From: Pseudoscleropodium purum
Lineage: Eukaryota > Streptophyta > Bryopsida > Hypnales > Brachytheciaceae
Direction of reading: 5' to 3'
NCBI GenBank assembly: GCA_963969395.1
Contig: OZ017795.1
Coordinates: 8,804,001 to 8,868,000, forward strand
Length of the DNA stretch: 64,000 nucleotides
Shown: one piece after another, positions 26,181 to 39,599 of the stretch
Numbering within the stretch: the stretch's first letter is position 1
How the letters are laid out: each line of letters begins with the position of its first letter
The notes under the pieces: generated by a model
The model's input: the letters and a program-made list of their open reading frames with translations, nothing else
Told to the model about the DNA's origin: nothing
Databases searched by the model: none
Program-made: the position numbers and the translations under genes

Positions 26181-27135
26181 TAAAACCTTCAAAATCTTTG
26201 CTCCTCCAGGAGTGAATCTCATCTTCACATACTTGGAGTAGCGCCTTGAAGACGCAGCACCGTAGCCGAAGCATCTGGATGGTAGGCTACGCTCCAGCTC
26301 TATCCGACTTCGGTGACGTCCTTGCAATCTTCAGCTGCCATAAATTGTTCGATCACAAAAGCATGGGTGAAACAAAGTCATGATCGACTACAGTACAGTA
26401 CATTGGAAAACAGAGAGAGATTACACTAGTATTTGGCTACAAGTGCAAGTGTTCCCTGCTTACAAAGTGGGTGACAAACACCTGCTTTTGATGGCCAGAA
26501 CACACAAACACTAAATTATATTCCTCATCCTCATTTCCTGTGACAAGCCCAACCAAGCACCCGAATAGAACATGAATCGTGCAACATTGAGCAATGAGAC
26601 CAGACACAGACTTCAAGGAATACTGATACGATTTTTCATTAACCGCAAACCGTCTCCTGTATACTGAACACGACTGAGGCCGAGTAATTTGAGCTCTCTT
26701 TAGGCAGCCCAAAAACTGAATCACAGGGATTTTCTCCTCGTATCTCTTCGGAATCATCAGAAACTGTTTCCCACATGATTTTGCCCTCGAAACGAGATGA
26801 ATTAAAGCTAGCAAAGTAAGCGACAGCAGGGAAAGGCATCAGTAGCCCCAATTGGCACCACCCTAAACCAACCGAAAATGGCAATCCGGGAACCACACAT
26901 AGATAAAATCTCCCTGTGATTACACAACCTAAAGAACTTCAAACCTCAAAAACTCTCTCCAATTTCGCACCGACCCCGAAGAAAGCAAAGATCGATGTCC
27001 ACGCACTAACCTCGATTAGACGCGAGCTGAAACCAGCTGGTGCTCGATCGATCGATCCAAGGCTGCACAGTCAGACAGAGATCGAATGAGCAGCTCGAAA
27101 GTGGACTTCACTAGGTATAGCGAATCAAGAGAGGT
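26180..27135 (-). other. Possible relic or non-coding transcription unit (minus strand)
   Basis: Read on the minus strand, the GC-richer stretch 27135 to 27012 looks like a 5' leader exon, ending in a good donor (TCGAG|GTTAGTGCG). A pyrimidine-rich first-intron-like segment follows. A possible acceptor (TTTATGGCAG) lies near 26335, before an exon-like block (to about 26180) that in one frame reads SLPSRCFGYGAASSRRYSKY, then VKMRFTPGGAK. I recognise no protein family. Overlapping open frames at 26437-26814 and 26639-26896 lie within the presumed intron. This may be a truncated gene, a long non-coding RNA, or chance. Confidence 0.25.
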
Positions 27136-27680
27136 AATCGCTACGTTACTGTATTCGTGTTGGCCATGAAAGCTGCAACATCTAAGTTACATGTATGCAA
27201 GCTTGTGGCATGTGCTATTGTGGCCAGGTGCTATATTCTAAGAACTTTCGAGAGATTCTTGTGGAATTCATTTTCCCATTCAGGGACCGAGGGAAGGCGG
27301 GATTTCTCGACTCGGCCTGGCCCCCTGTTTCCGAGCACCAAGTGAATGGTGCCAAGTGTTGGAAATGAGAGGTGGGGTGCATACCCACGAGGCACGGCAG
27401 TTCACAAGCTTGCAGCATTTGCCCTCCGTTCCTTGCTTGGATATTTTGGTGATGACAGTGGATCTGCTTGCTTGCTTGCCTGGGCGGAGTGCACAGGTGT
27501 GCAGAGAATCTCACTTTTGGCAGCCACCAGACGGAGGCTGCAAACTGGAGCTTCGTGCCTTCGTGCCTTCGTCCCTGGTACCTGCAACCCAGCGTAGGTC
27601 TATTGCAAAATGGGCTCAAGGATCGGGCATCAAACAAATAACTTTATTCGTTAGTTGGATTTGAAGTACGGGACACGACG
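27135..27680. other. GC-richer island, no supported gene
   Basis: Several overlapping open frames on both strands, none with a recognisable domain. It contains GCTTGCTTGCTTGCC and a triple CTTCGTGCC-like direct repeat near 27543-27565. It may be the upstream flank of the unit at 26.2-27.1 kb. Confidence 0.3.
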
Positions 27681-28243
27681 AGGCTAACATAGTGGAGACT
27701 TAATTGGATGTTCTTCAATAATGTAAGCTTACTTTCTTTAGGAATGGGATCTTCCCTATGTGGCAATAGGAGGTCATGAATAATCTACTTTGTTGAATAA
27801 TGGTCTTATGGTCATGAATGTTGTAGGAGTTTGGAGTCTTGGGACATATTGGGGTCAACTGAAATGCTTCCTACCTTAGTTCATCCGCGAGGAATGAACT
27901 GGGAGATCCGTCTAAAATCAACCGAGTGAAATCAGTAAATTATCATCTTCATTTCAGTATTTTAGGTCGTAGAACTGAATGGAAAACTATGAGTACAGGA
28001 AATGAACGTGTTATGGAAAAGAAACAGAAGATTTTCATCCTTTCTCCATACAAATACAAATAGATTTTAATTGCTCGACACAAGCTCCCGTTGGTTCCTA
28101 GTTGAATGGCTTAAAGGTATGCCCATAAGAACCAATTCTCGTATTCAAAATTCCGCATTAAATTCAAAAAATTCAACAACTATCACAAACAAGTTTAAAA
28201 GTCATTCATTGTGAGAGTTCAAGTCAAGAAAAGCTCTTTATAA

Positions 28244-28777
28244 GTGGGGTGTTAGGAGATTAAACAACCCATGTGGGATATCTAAATTAGGATTTATAAG
28301 AGTTCAACCACTCATAGCAATTAATTCAAAAGCAAGAATTGTGTTCAAAGTAAAATTTTAGACCTCATTTAGGCAAAGTAGAATAACTTCTTTTTTTAAA
28401 ATTTAACTAAATTAATGTGGGAAATCATGCTAAATTCCGAGGCTAAGTTTCATCTCCAAAAATTTGTTTGAGATTTCAAGACTCCAATCAAAAGTTATAA
28501 ACAAAGTGTAAAGAAAGATCAAAAGGAACACTTTTCTTTGACAATTTTCAAACATTCTCCTTAAATTTTGTCCATAAATTGTTTTTAGAGGCTCAAATCA
28601 CTAAATGGTTTCTATAAATGAAAGTTAGCTTCATTTTCCAACATTTTTTAGTTGAAATTTTTTTGATAAAATTTTTTTCTATCACCCTAAATGAAGTCTA
28701 AAGTTTTGCTCCGAATACAATTCTTGTGTTTTTGACAATGAACAATCAAGCTCTCATTCTTCAAATTGTTCCATGCC
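28244..28777 (+). mobile_element. Long foldback (inverted-repeat) element, copy 1
   Basis: The left half (around AGCAAGAATTGTGTTC and TTTTAGACCTCATTTAGG) is an imperfect inverted copy of the right half (around CCTAAATGAAGTCTAAAG and GAATACAATTCTTG). The arms are about 230 bp and diverged. The outer left end carries GTTAGGAGATTAAACAACCC followed by an ATGTGGGATAT motif. The same structure recurs in opposite orientation at 31.6-32.1 kb, so this is a repeat family, not a chance palindrome. No coding sequence is present and no superfamily can be assigned. Confidence 0.55.
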
Positions 28778-28779
28778 TT

Positions 28780-30190
28780 TTGAAAATTCATGACAAATAA
28801 TGAATTTCATTATAAAAATGACCTCTCCACTAGTCCACTCTTCATTTCCAAAAAATTTTGATGAAATAATTTCTTTATTTTGCCATCCAAAAAATTCTTA
28901 ATGGTTGATGGTCAAATAATAGATTGGTATTTGACTCATGCATTGTTATTGGATTCTTTGGATTTTTGATAAACCATCTTTATATTTATTTGTAGATTCA
29001 ATTGTTTGATCCGAGAATGAAAAGAAAAATTTGACACTTTCTTTTTAATTAATTTAAACCAACCTTGACATCCAAGTACGCGAGTGTATAAATTGTCTTG
29101 AATTGATGAATTGCCTTCAATTTAATATTTGAATCAAGCTGTAATTTTTTGTTGTCATCTTCTTACCAACTACTTTTGCAAACTTTAAAAAAATGAACAA
29201 AATGCAAAAAAAAAATAGGCTTTTTATTGAATTAAATGACTAACTTTAGGCAAACAACCAAATGACGGTGAAGAACCATCAAATAATATGTGAAAAAAAG
29301 GGCAAAAAATTGAGTTACCCCACATACTTTCCACTCAATGATCCCCACCAAGGGATCTATCATACATTGTAGTTGGATGCATTACATGCTTGCCAAAGCA
29401 TCACGTAACAAGTCAGTCTCAAATAGTTTTCTAAGAGGATATTCTAAATATGAGGTACAAAATGGATGCATTTAAAGAATGTCTAGATACTAGAGTTTGT
29501 AGTTTCCAAACTCAATCATTGTTTCAAATCTTCTTGGTTCGTCTCCACTCATGGAACTTGGTTAAAAGAGGGCCTCTAAAGGACTAGTCTAAAAGATAAC
29601 AATGGAAATGTTCTTTGTGAAAGTAGAAAAAAATATTAGAAAACTATGTGTTTGGCTTTCGGCATGCAAGTAGTTGTATTTTAATCCTTCCAAACGAGGG
29701 TTTAGAAGTAAAGTTTGGTTTGAGGCAAATAACATAACAAGGGTAGTCTAAATCCAAAAAGTATTGGGGATCAATCTTTCTAAGCTCCGATAGAAGCCTA
29801 AAATGGGTTCTTGTGTCATTTTGAGGTCAAGCAAGCCTTATTCAACATAAAATTTATACTATCAATTCATGGTGTTATTAGATGGAGTTGTAGTAGTTGA
29901 TATCACATCTATTGTGAATTTTGATGACTAATATAACAACCAAAATGTATGGATTAAGACAAAATTGAAGTCTTATTTGACTTTTTTTGTTAAATAAGTA
30001 ATTCTAATTTTCATAATTTTTTACTTGATCAATGTCATTATATATGTTTTGGATTTTTTATATAAAAAAAGTTTACCAATACAATATCAATTCAAACCAT
30101 GATAAGTCATTTGAAGATCTTCAAATAACTTGCCATTTTGAATATGTCAATCCCATATTCTTATACAAGGATCACTATTATGTAAACCTA
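28780..30190. other. AT-rich intergenic DNA
   Basis: No supported feature was seen. Confidence 0.55.
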
Positions 30191-30194
30191 GAAG

Positions 30195-30384
30195 TGTGAG
30201 CACATGAGCATTGAAGACTATACACCTATATTATAGATGTCTATAGAAACCTTCTATGATTATAGTGTAATTATAATATAGATACCTACATTATAAGTGT
30301 TTATATTATAAAGTCCTTCAATGGTTGTAGTATGTTTATTTACATATATGCTCAAAACTCTCATGTTTGCATTTTCACGCTCAA
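30195..30384 (+). mobile_element. TGTGAGC-ended MITE, copy 1
   Basis: Begins TGTGAGCACATGAGC and ends near TTTTCACGCTCAAATA. The body shares its order of motifs with the copies at 56.3 and 60.3 kb: GAAGACTATACA, CTATATTATAG, CCTTCAATGGTTGTA, ATATGCTCAAA. The right end is mutated compared with the other copies. Confidence 0.55.
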
Positions 30385-30399
30385 ATACTAGCATCGTTG

Positions 30400-31590
30400 A
30401 TTCCCATACCAAAGCCTAAGGTATATACAAAGAATATCCAATATACATTTATGAGAAGTGATCTGATATGTATTTAATAGATTAAATACAATCTTGGTTG
30501 TAATTCATAAAATTCCCTTGGAAATTTATTATAGCTTATACATGCTAAAATTCAAAATTAATTTACCACTCTTGAAAGTTGCCATTATCTTGACCATATT
30601 GGCAATGGAGATTTGAAGTTGAAAATAGAAAGCCTGTAAAAGAAATCTTTGACAAAGTGTACCAATTAAGTTTTACATTATTCAATAAAATAATAATATA
30701 GCAAGATTTTTAAATGATTCACCAATGCAGTGAAAACATAAAACACTTCTACATTTGCATGTCTAATTGAAATGTGAATAAAAATTTGGGGGTATTAAGC
30801 CTATTTACTTCAAATTAATATTGAAAGTATATTGAAATGTCAAAATTACATTATTCATTCTCAACTATCACCATATTTTGAAAAAATAAAACAAAATAAT
30901 TATTGAAATGAAAATTTTATTACTTTGTTGCATGTTTGGTTTTAATGTGTTTTTAGAAATTTTAAGTAGTTAAAACTAAAAATCTAGAGGTTAGTTTTTT
31001 AGGTATATATATATTTACAAAGTAGGTCTACATGTTTCAAATAAGAAAAATTATAGAAATTCAAATTTCAAGTCTTGTACATGGACGCTTTGAAGGCTCT
31101 CTTGTGAACACATTTATGGACAATTAGAAACACTCTTTCATCATTTCTTTGATGGAATCTAATTTCTATGAAGCTATTAGCCCCTAAAGATTTATAAATC
31201 AAGAATTGGCTAATGCTTACAAAACTGCCAAAAATTGCACTCTCTAAAAAAAGGCTTATTAAGCTTAATCAAATTTTAGAATTTATAAGTCTTTAGGATC
31301 TTATTTTTGATTAGCAAGTTCAACTTAATTAATTAAAAAATAATATTGCCAAATCTTTCGCTAACTTTGGTACTACATGGCTGAAGCTACAAATAAACAT
31401 AAAGATGCTTTGCCCAAAATCCAGAAAATTCATTAAAATTCCACTAAACCAAATGATGAATGCACCATGTGACCATCTTCCTTCAAGACACCTTTCACTG
31501 GCACGACGAAGAAAATAATTTATTGAAAATTTGTGAGAGTGAACGGTGGAGAGCTCCTTTAATAATGAAATCCATTATGCATCAAGAATC
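30400..31590. other. AT-rich intergenic DNA
   Basis: No supported feature was seen. Confidence 0.55.
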
Positions 31591-31598
31591 TTCAAAGG

Positions 31599-32107
31599 AT
31601 ATGGGACAATTGGAAGATGAGAGCTTGACCACTCATTGTCAAAACATAAGAATTGTATTCAAGTTAGAATTCAAACTTCATTTGGGCTTAGTAGAAATAA
31701 TTTTAAAAAAATCTTTTGGTTGAAAGAAATAATCAAATTAAGCTAACTTTTAACTCTAAAAATTTGTTTTTGATTTTGAGCCTCTCCCAAAAATTAATGG
31801 ACAAAATTCCAAGAAGATATTTGAAAATGTCAAATATAATGTCCCTTCCAATTTTTCTTTGAACTTTGTCCATAACTTGAATTGGAGCCTCAAAATCTCA
31901 AATAAATTTCTGGAAATAAAAGTTAGATTGATTTTCTACATTAATTTAGTTTAAATGTCTTTTAAAAAGTTGTTCTACACTACCTAAATGAAGTCTAAAA
32001 ATCTACTTTGAACACAATTCTTGCTTTGACATGACTATGAGCAGGGTTAAGCTTTTACTAATCTTACATATCCCACATGGGATGTTTAACTGCCTACCAC
32101 CCCATTT
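31599..32107 (-). mobile_element. Long foldback element, copy 2 (inverted relative to copy 1)
   Basis: The left end (GATGAGAGCTTGACCACTC, ATAAGAATTGTATTC) is the reverse complement of the right arm of the copy at 28.2 kb. The right end (ATCCCACATGGGATGTTTAAC, up to CCTACCACCCCATTT) is the reverse complement of that copy's left end. The two arms again pair with each other around CTAAATGAAGTCTAAA. The size, about 510 bp, is close to copy 1. Confidence 0.55.
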
Positions 32108-32109
32108 GT

Positions 32110-35100
32110 ATAACCATCTTATCTTTCTATCATCCTATAATAATTAAGAGGTTTATGACGTTGTGTATGAGACTTCATGCTTGAGGTGAGTGATAGTCTC
32201 AATTAAATGAACCCTAAAATATACATTTGTGTAGAATGAAGATATTGTAGATTGTTGAAAACAATTTATTTTCTTGGACTTATGTGCCAAATTCTTGAAA
32301 ATTAAATTTTAAAGTGCCGAACTATAATTCTGAACTTGAATTAAATATTTGGCACCAAAGTGCTAAACATGCTATCTAAGTATTGTAGAATTAGGGTCTC
32401 ATGTAAAAATTTGAAGTGAGAAGACAATTTCTCTCTAAGAACTTAGCTTGCAAATTAGAGCAAAATGTTGTTTTTAAAATTGCCCCAAAATTTTGACAAT
32501 GTGACTTTGTCAAGCTTTCAAGGCCAAAAATTCAAAATTCTTTTGCAAGGAAGATTCAAGAACTTCAAATTTGAGTTGGACCTTGACTTTAAAAGTAATA
32601 AAATATTGAAGGCAAAATGATGTTGCCTTCCCCTTGTTTGAATTGAGGCTCCCAAAAAAATGCATTTTTTTTCAATTGTTGAATCTTTGTATAAATTAGA
32701 ATACTTAGAGGCTTGTTGTTTCTCTAATATCATCCAAAAAATGAGAAAGAAGAAACAAAATTTGATACTTCATTTTAGATGCCCATATTTTTCAACATTT
32801 GTTTCAACTTGCAAAGAGCATTTATTAGGGATCAAAAATGTTTTTATTTTTTTATTTTAATGTTTTCACTTTTTTTAATAATTTGTACATCAAGGTACCT
32901 AGTTTTTAAAAAAGGCCTGAACTAATTAAATTAGGAAATAAGTGTGTTTTTGTACTTTGTTGATTTTTAGGATTTAGATTTTTTTCAACCTTTTTTCCGA
33001 AAATTCATGGTACTCTCAAAGTCTAAGTACTACCCCTCATTGCAAGTGTTTATGCTTTCACCTTGAACTAAAAGTTTTGACCTAAAATTAGTGTCAAAAA
33101 TCTCAAAAAAATGTCTTCTAAATAACCAAAGTGTTTAAAGGAATGTTGCTTTCGATGATATTTAATACATTGAACTTGGGGTAGCATTTTTAATTTATTT
33201 AGATCTAATGTGCAATCAAAATATGGATACTTTTAATAACCTTAGCCTAAATTTTAGACAATATTTAGAAATAAGTAAGCATCACTAAAATGCAATATTT
33301 CTCATTATAAATAATGAAGGGTAGGAGATAATACACAATTTTATCAATTTTTTTTCTAAGGTATACTAAGCAAAAAGATCCCCCCAAAATTTGAACTTTA
33401 AAAAACTATGGTAAGTAGAATATGAATATCTAAGGAACTAGATCTTGTGCTTTTGTAGACAATAGCTATGATTACTAGTGGATGAAAATCAATAGATGGG
33501 TTGCGATGGATGATGTTCACTTCACATTCAGGTTTACTGGTTTAGTCTTCGTCTCTGAGGAATTAGAGCTTGGATCCAATTCCAAATTCCAACAGATTTT
33601 TCCTTCATTGCTTGTGAATGCTCCATTTCAATTTAGGGTTGCTCTCTTCCAATTTGTCATTGCTTTAGTGATCTTCAACAAAAGCTCTAAGAATGCAAGA
33701 ATTTTTTTTTAAGTTGTGAATGCAAGCGGTTTAAAGGTTGGGAGTTGATTGTAAGCTCATTGTAGGTTTATGATGTTGAAGAATGCAACTGCTTGTATAT
33801 TTTTTGAAATGCAACTATACCATTCTTAGGAAGAAGTTTGAAGGTTAGGGTCTTCCTTTCTAGGGTCAAAGTGAGGATTTGGGATTGAAGGAGGTGAAAA
33901 TTATAGGATTTGAAATGCCTTTTAATGTACTAGAATGTATTGGTTGTTTTGAAATGTTTTGAACTTCGTCATACTCTATATAGTATCATACATGCATGCC
34001 AAACTTTTAATGATAAACTCTCTTTTGATCCCATAAATATTAGTGAGAATTGTGCAACTCTTCCTTATTTATAATGAACATAGGGTAATAAAAAAGAACA
34101 TTAATTTTTTTTAATGAAAGATAGGGTTTACAAAATAAGCACAATATAGAAATTTAGGTAAAGATATCCCCATATAAATTCAAAAAGTTTACCTACATAA
34201 TCCATGTACATAGGGGCTTGAATGCATGTGATTTCTAAAGATACTATATAGTGCACTCTTCAATATATTAACACAAATTACTAATACATTGTCATCTACT
34301 TAGTTAGTGATTTAAAAAATCAATCATTTGTGTAATTAGAATACAACAATAAATCATTATGCTAGAAGAATTACAAGGAGTCCTTTGGGTGCTCATTTCT
34401 TAATTAAGTCAAGAAAATAAGTGGTCTTCAAAATAATTATTTTAAATCAAGAAAAGTGAGAAGTCCACCAAAGAATGTGAGGAGTGCACTTTGAAAAGGA
34501 TTATCTCCTTTTTCACTTTCACATAGAGTTTTTGTAAACCATTGCATCTACTAAGATTGGTATTGAAGCCTAACCACCTTTTTGTCGTAATTGTGAGGTG
34601 TACAAAAGAAGGATTTGAAAACATTTGACCCTTTGGTGTGTAATGTGCTTTTATTAATACAAGATTATTTTTTGAAGGTGCAAGGAAGCTCCCATGGACT
34701 TGGATGGTTTCTAGAATTCATGAAATCTCAAAAGAATTATTTTTTACAATTTAAGTTATGTCTTACATTGATTTGAAAGTTTTATAAATCTCATATACAC
34801 ATAAAACACAAAAATTAATGAAGCATATTCTATCACCTATTCTACATATGCTATTACTAGCCTATTCAAGAGCAAATTGTGGAAGGAAGGTTCAAATGCC
34901 TTGCCAATTTTTCTATTGCACAAATATGTCAATTGTGATGGTAGCCATGCAATTGCTTTTGTAATAAATATCGTGTGAAAGTTTAGTAGAGTATTGAGTT
35001 TGAAAACACCGTAAACTTAATTCATACAAAGATATTTGTATGTGAATACAAGCATATATTGATTGCATATAGAAATAAAAGTCTCATGCTACTTATATAC

Positions 35101-37300
35101 GGTTGTCATTATACAAGTCCAACATCTTTTGTGTTTTCATTTATTTAAGAAAAACATTTTTCTTAAAAGGATACAAGAACAACAAACATATTTTTAAATA
35201 GGAGTAGTTCATAGGTTACAAATGTACAAAGGCTACAATAAATATTCATCACTGTTTGAAAGTATAGTTTGGATTCAATCACCTTAAAATTGAGTTAACA
35301 CTCATGTCCTTGTAAATGCTTCATTGAATTTTAAAGTATTGACCTATAAATACCTATACCCAACAACACAATTAGTTGAAAAATACATCCTCAAGTCTCA
35401 TTAAATTTTCAAGAATAGAAAATTTGCATCATGACTTTACAAAGACTTCCTTAATTTATGCCAATATCTAATATGATTAGTTTTATTTTTTGTCAAATTG
35501 GAACATTGAAACATTCTAAAGACTTTATTGGTTATTATTTTTTTTTAGGAATTCAATATTCTACAAGCTGGTATAAATTAGAAGTTATTGAGAGACTCTT
35601 TCTAAATCATGGAGAGTTTTTTCTATAAATTGCATCCTACTTATCTTCCTTCCAATATTTTCAACCATCCTATAATCTCTAATTATTTTGAATTTATTGT
35701 TTGTGATTTAATTGATTTCTATGCATTTTAAACGAACTATAAGTTATATTTCTACAAAAAATCAATATACAACATATAATCCTATGAAGTCTATATATAC
35801 AAGTGGTACATAAAATAAGAAAAGGAAAAAATTGAAAACATACTTTTTGAATCAATTCATGTCATTCTTACTCTTGAGGTCAATTAGCAATACTATATTT
35901 CCAAATACTTTCAATTGCTTTAAAGAGATGCCTATCAAAAATATTCAATTTGTTGCCAAATTTTCAATCCAAAGACAAATCTTTCTACTCAAAAATCAAG
36001 AAGATTCACATGATAAGTTTGATGTCTTAATTACTTCAAGCAAAAAAATTTACAAAAACTCATCTCTTGTATAACATGAGAAGATTAAAGTAGAAGGTAT
36101 ATGAACTATTTCTATTCTAAAAACAACTTCTATCAAATTCAATGTGTAGGGCAATATTGAATTCTTCAACTTGAAGATGTTCTACATTTAATACCTAAAG
36201 GTTCAAAGACCTAAAATGAATTTCTTAGAATTTTAAATAACTTAATGGAATCAAAGATTTTGGTATTTTTCTGCATGTCTTTTAGGAAAATTTTATGCAT
36301 TAATATTTAGTGGATAGTAAAATTTCATGAAATTCTAATTCATTAATCAAAAGTCAATGTCACTTTGTAAAGGTCTAAGATTGTATAGCAAAAATATAGT
36401 GTTTTCAAAAATTTATATTTATAGATTATATTTGGTTAGATCTATACACATGTTATATATATGCATATATATATTCATAGATAAAAATTATCTGTTCTTT
36501 TTTCATCATTGAATGAAAATATGAAGACCTTTACAATGTGGACAATGCAATTACCACTTAGCTAAATCATAATATGAAGTATTTTATAAGTTTTATATTT
36601 TTCACAAAAATTATATTTTAATTTTTTTTTAAATACCACTTTAAAACAAGGTTTGATCTATGTGCTACTTTTTGGATCGAAATACTTTGAAAATTGAGTT
36701 CACAAAACATCAAATTGAACTAACATGTATGTTGACAATTTTTGCCATGTCTTCTCGTTGGAAGTCTTTTGGAATATGCTACAATTGTAAATGTCTTTTA
36801 AAATTGGTATACAAGTAGATAACAAAAATTCTCTTATGACTTATATATATTTTATTAAAACTTATAATTTTTCAATCTCTACATTATCTAGAATTTACCC
36901 AAAAGCCGAGTATATAATGTGTGTATGTATTGTATATAGGAATGAAAAAATAGAAAATAAAAAAGTAATAATTATAAAATTAAATGTCAAAACTGAAATA
37001 AATAAAATAAAAAATAATTTCAAAAATTATAGAACAATTTTTTTGAATGAAAAATAAAGACAAAGTCACACATAGTAATTAAATTACAATGAAGTAAGGA
37101 AATTAAAGTAGAGATGCTATATTAAAGTTATTTAAACAAGTAGGCAAATCCAAAGCATAGATTTTATTTTAATTAAAGAATAATTATTAACTCAAATTCT
37201 AAAGCTCTTTCATGTTTAGAGGTCTAAAATTGATTCAAAATACTAGTCTTTAAAGCAAGGCTAAAATCTTCATCTATATGTATATATTTTTTAAATCCAA
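32110..37300. other. AT-rich intergenic DNA
   Basis: About 5 kb without a supported gene. A somewhat less AT-rich patch at 33480-33960 has GGTTAGGGTC and GGATTTGGGATTG-type sequence but no coding pattern. Short open frames of 60-88 codons are low-complexity. No complete transposon end was found. Confidence 0.5.
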
Positions 37301-38830
37301 TTGTAGAATCCTTTAGTTAACTTCTTCCATTTTGATTGGATATACGTTGTCGTATTGAGAGGAGTTTGCTTTGAGAAATCACAGGCATTCTGGTTGCTGC
37401 TAGAAATGACTTGAGGGTAGGGTTTCTAGCTTGATCTTGTCTCGAACCTTGAATCTTCAATAGGATGTCTTCTCGTACATTTGCACCTCGAATCTTCAAC
37501 ACGCTGTCTCTTCGAACCTCGAATCTTCAACTTTCTTGAATCAGCTCCATGTTGGCCTATCATGTTATGGTTCTAGGGGTTCAAGGGTCAAGGAGGGGAT
37601 AAGAACCCATAGGATACGGGACGAGTAGAACAGACGACAGACCACGAACTGAACCGTCCGTGAATATGGCTCCTAAACTTTCAAATTCACGGTCTACTGG
37701 TGATCAATCCAGTCTCACCGTGAGAACGACATAAGATTCAACCATGTGGGCCATCAACCCCACTTCGTTGCCCACGACACAAAATGGAGTAAGGCCATGT
37801 ACGCAATGTCAAGCCAAACCCGCAAACAAGGTTTGCAATGCAAAAAATTGACAAAGCCACATGTCCACCACACAAATTGACAACGAGCCTCCAAATCTGG
37901 CTTGGAATAACAGAGCCATAAGTTACAACATAGGCTAGGTCCTTGCAGGGTAAATCTTCACTTGACTCTTCAATTCTTCACTTCAATCTTCAATCTTCTA
38001 ACCTTCCAATCGTCTCTTTCACCCTCTTCTAAATCAACAGTACTAAAATGAGCACCTAAAACGTTCTAAAGCTCTACTTTAGGTAAAAAGATAGCGCTTT
38101 TGAAAGCTAATACAATAAGCTTTGATGCATCAAAATTTCACTTGAAACAAAGCTAATGCCTACGAGTTATGTGCTTCCAAAGATCTCCTACATGCAATTC
38201 TAGCGGTAGTACATTACTTCGCCTTTCTCTTCATAACTTGAGATAAAAACATGGTAATGAGAAGTTTGATAGCTTGATAGAAAGCTAACAACAAGATCTA
38301 TATTTTACTTGATTTTCACTTTGTTCTAACAATCGTTGTGACTCTAGGAGAGGCACAAAGTCTTTGCTCCTCCTTTTGGATAGCAACAGACTACTCCTCA
38401 CTCAAAAGCCTATAAAATTCACATACAATATTGAAATCAACTGAAAATACCGCTAAAAGAAGCGCAACACCACCATGTATAACTCCACCAAATTTTGTAT
38501 TCAAATTCGTCTTCAGCAATACACAGAAACCGAACAAAGTTTCGATTTTTTCCACTGTAGCACACCACACTCACACTAACGTCCACACGAGAGAAGAGAG
38601 AATCTCCCCCCCTTCTCCTTCCACATGGGCCACATCAGCCCATGTGAACATCTATTCTCCTATAGGCTCCCTAAAACTCTACTTTTTCTAAATTCCAAAT
38701 GCTTCTTTGGGTCCACTAATCCCAAAGTCAACAAAAGGAAGGTAAACAATCAACTACTTTCATCTAATGTGAATAAAATTTAATTGGTGGTAGCCAAAAC
38801 TCTAAAATAAAGGCTAAAATACATTACCTT
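37300..38830. other. GC-richer island with short repeats, possible LTR-element relic
   Basis: Contains three related units near 37443, 37484 and 37513 (CGAACCTTGAATCTTCAA, CACCTCGAATCTTCAAC, CGAACCTCGAATCTTCAAC). At 38622-38646 is a perfect 9-bp stem hairpin (CACATGGGC, loop of 7, GCCCATGTG). The mix of a moderately GC-rich body and C-runs resembles the regulatory part of a retroelement, but neither an LTR pair nor coding domains can be shown. Confidence 0.3.
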
Positions 38831-38864
38831 AACACCACAAAATCTAATTTCAAAATCGTTTGTT

Positions 38865-39248
38865 TTACACACTTAAGAACTCCAAAATACGCAAAAGTAA
38901 AGCAGCAATGTAGTTAGCTCTCCGTTCCGCGGTCAATAGATTGAGTGGTCCTTGAAGCCAAAGGCGTTGGCCTACTTCACTGAAAATACAGGTGACCATT
39001 TGTTCTTCACCGTTGTTTTCAAAACACCCTTCAAACACCATTTGATAGTTCTCGGAAAGCATGGGTTCAGATTCCAAAACGATCACCAAAGACTTTTTAT
39101 CCAATTGCAAAACTGGCAATAAAGTTTGCTGATTATCTAAATCTGTTCGTGGTTGAACACGACGTTCAAAAGGTCCAGCATCATCTCGCATACACAGTCT
39201 TGATGAAGATGGTTGATTTGGATCAACCGGTAATTGCAATAATGGCAA
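38865..39248 (-). pseudogene. Orphan 127-codon open frame, minus strand
   Basis: An uninterrupted frame in otherwise stop-rich DNA, with balanced amino-acid use and normal-looking codons, unlike the low-complexity frames around it. Landmarks are RRVQPRTDLDNQQ, then LLPVLQLDKKSLVIVLESEP, then GCFENNGEEQMVTCIFSEVG, and a leucine-rich end LLTAERRANYIAALLLRILE. The first residues come from a non-ATG position after a TGA; the first internal ATG is at codon 20. I do not recognise a family. It may be the last exon of a gene fragment or a captured or processed coding piece; no upstream exon with a matching splice site is evident. Confidence 0.35.
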
Positions 39249-39599
39249 TTGTCAATCGTCAGGGTCTTGTGAATCTATAACTACAAATATTAAAACCCAA
39301 ACTATAACCAACTCAAAGTAGAACATGAGAAGCAATACTACTCAGTTCCTTTATTTCTATATCTAATAGCTTCTTTAAGAAGCTTACTTTTGCTTTAAAT
39401 ACTCCAATCACACTATACTAGCTATCTTTATAATAAAATCAAAATGCTAATAATCAAACGTATATTTTTTTTCTTTTTGTATCAAAAGGTAACCTATGTG
39501 ATAAAAAAAATAGACTTAGGAACACTGTTCCATCAGTCAATATACCAAACAGCCAATCAATAGTGGTATAAAACCACCTTGGGATCAACAACAGCCACC

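Noticed and set aside
38622..38646. 9-bp stem hairpin as a transcription terminator
   Set aside because: Intrinsic terminators are bacterial; this is plant nuclear DNA, and no T-run or gene end is present.
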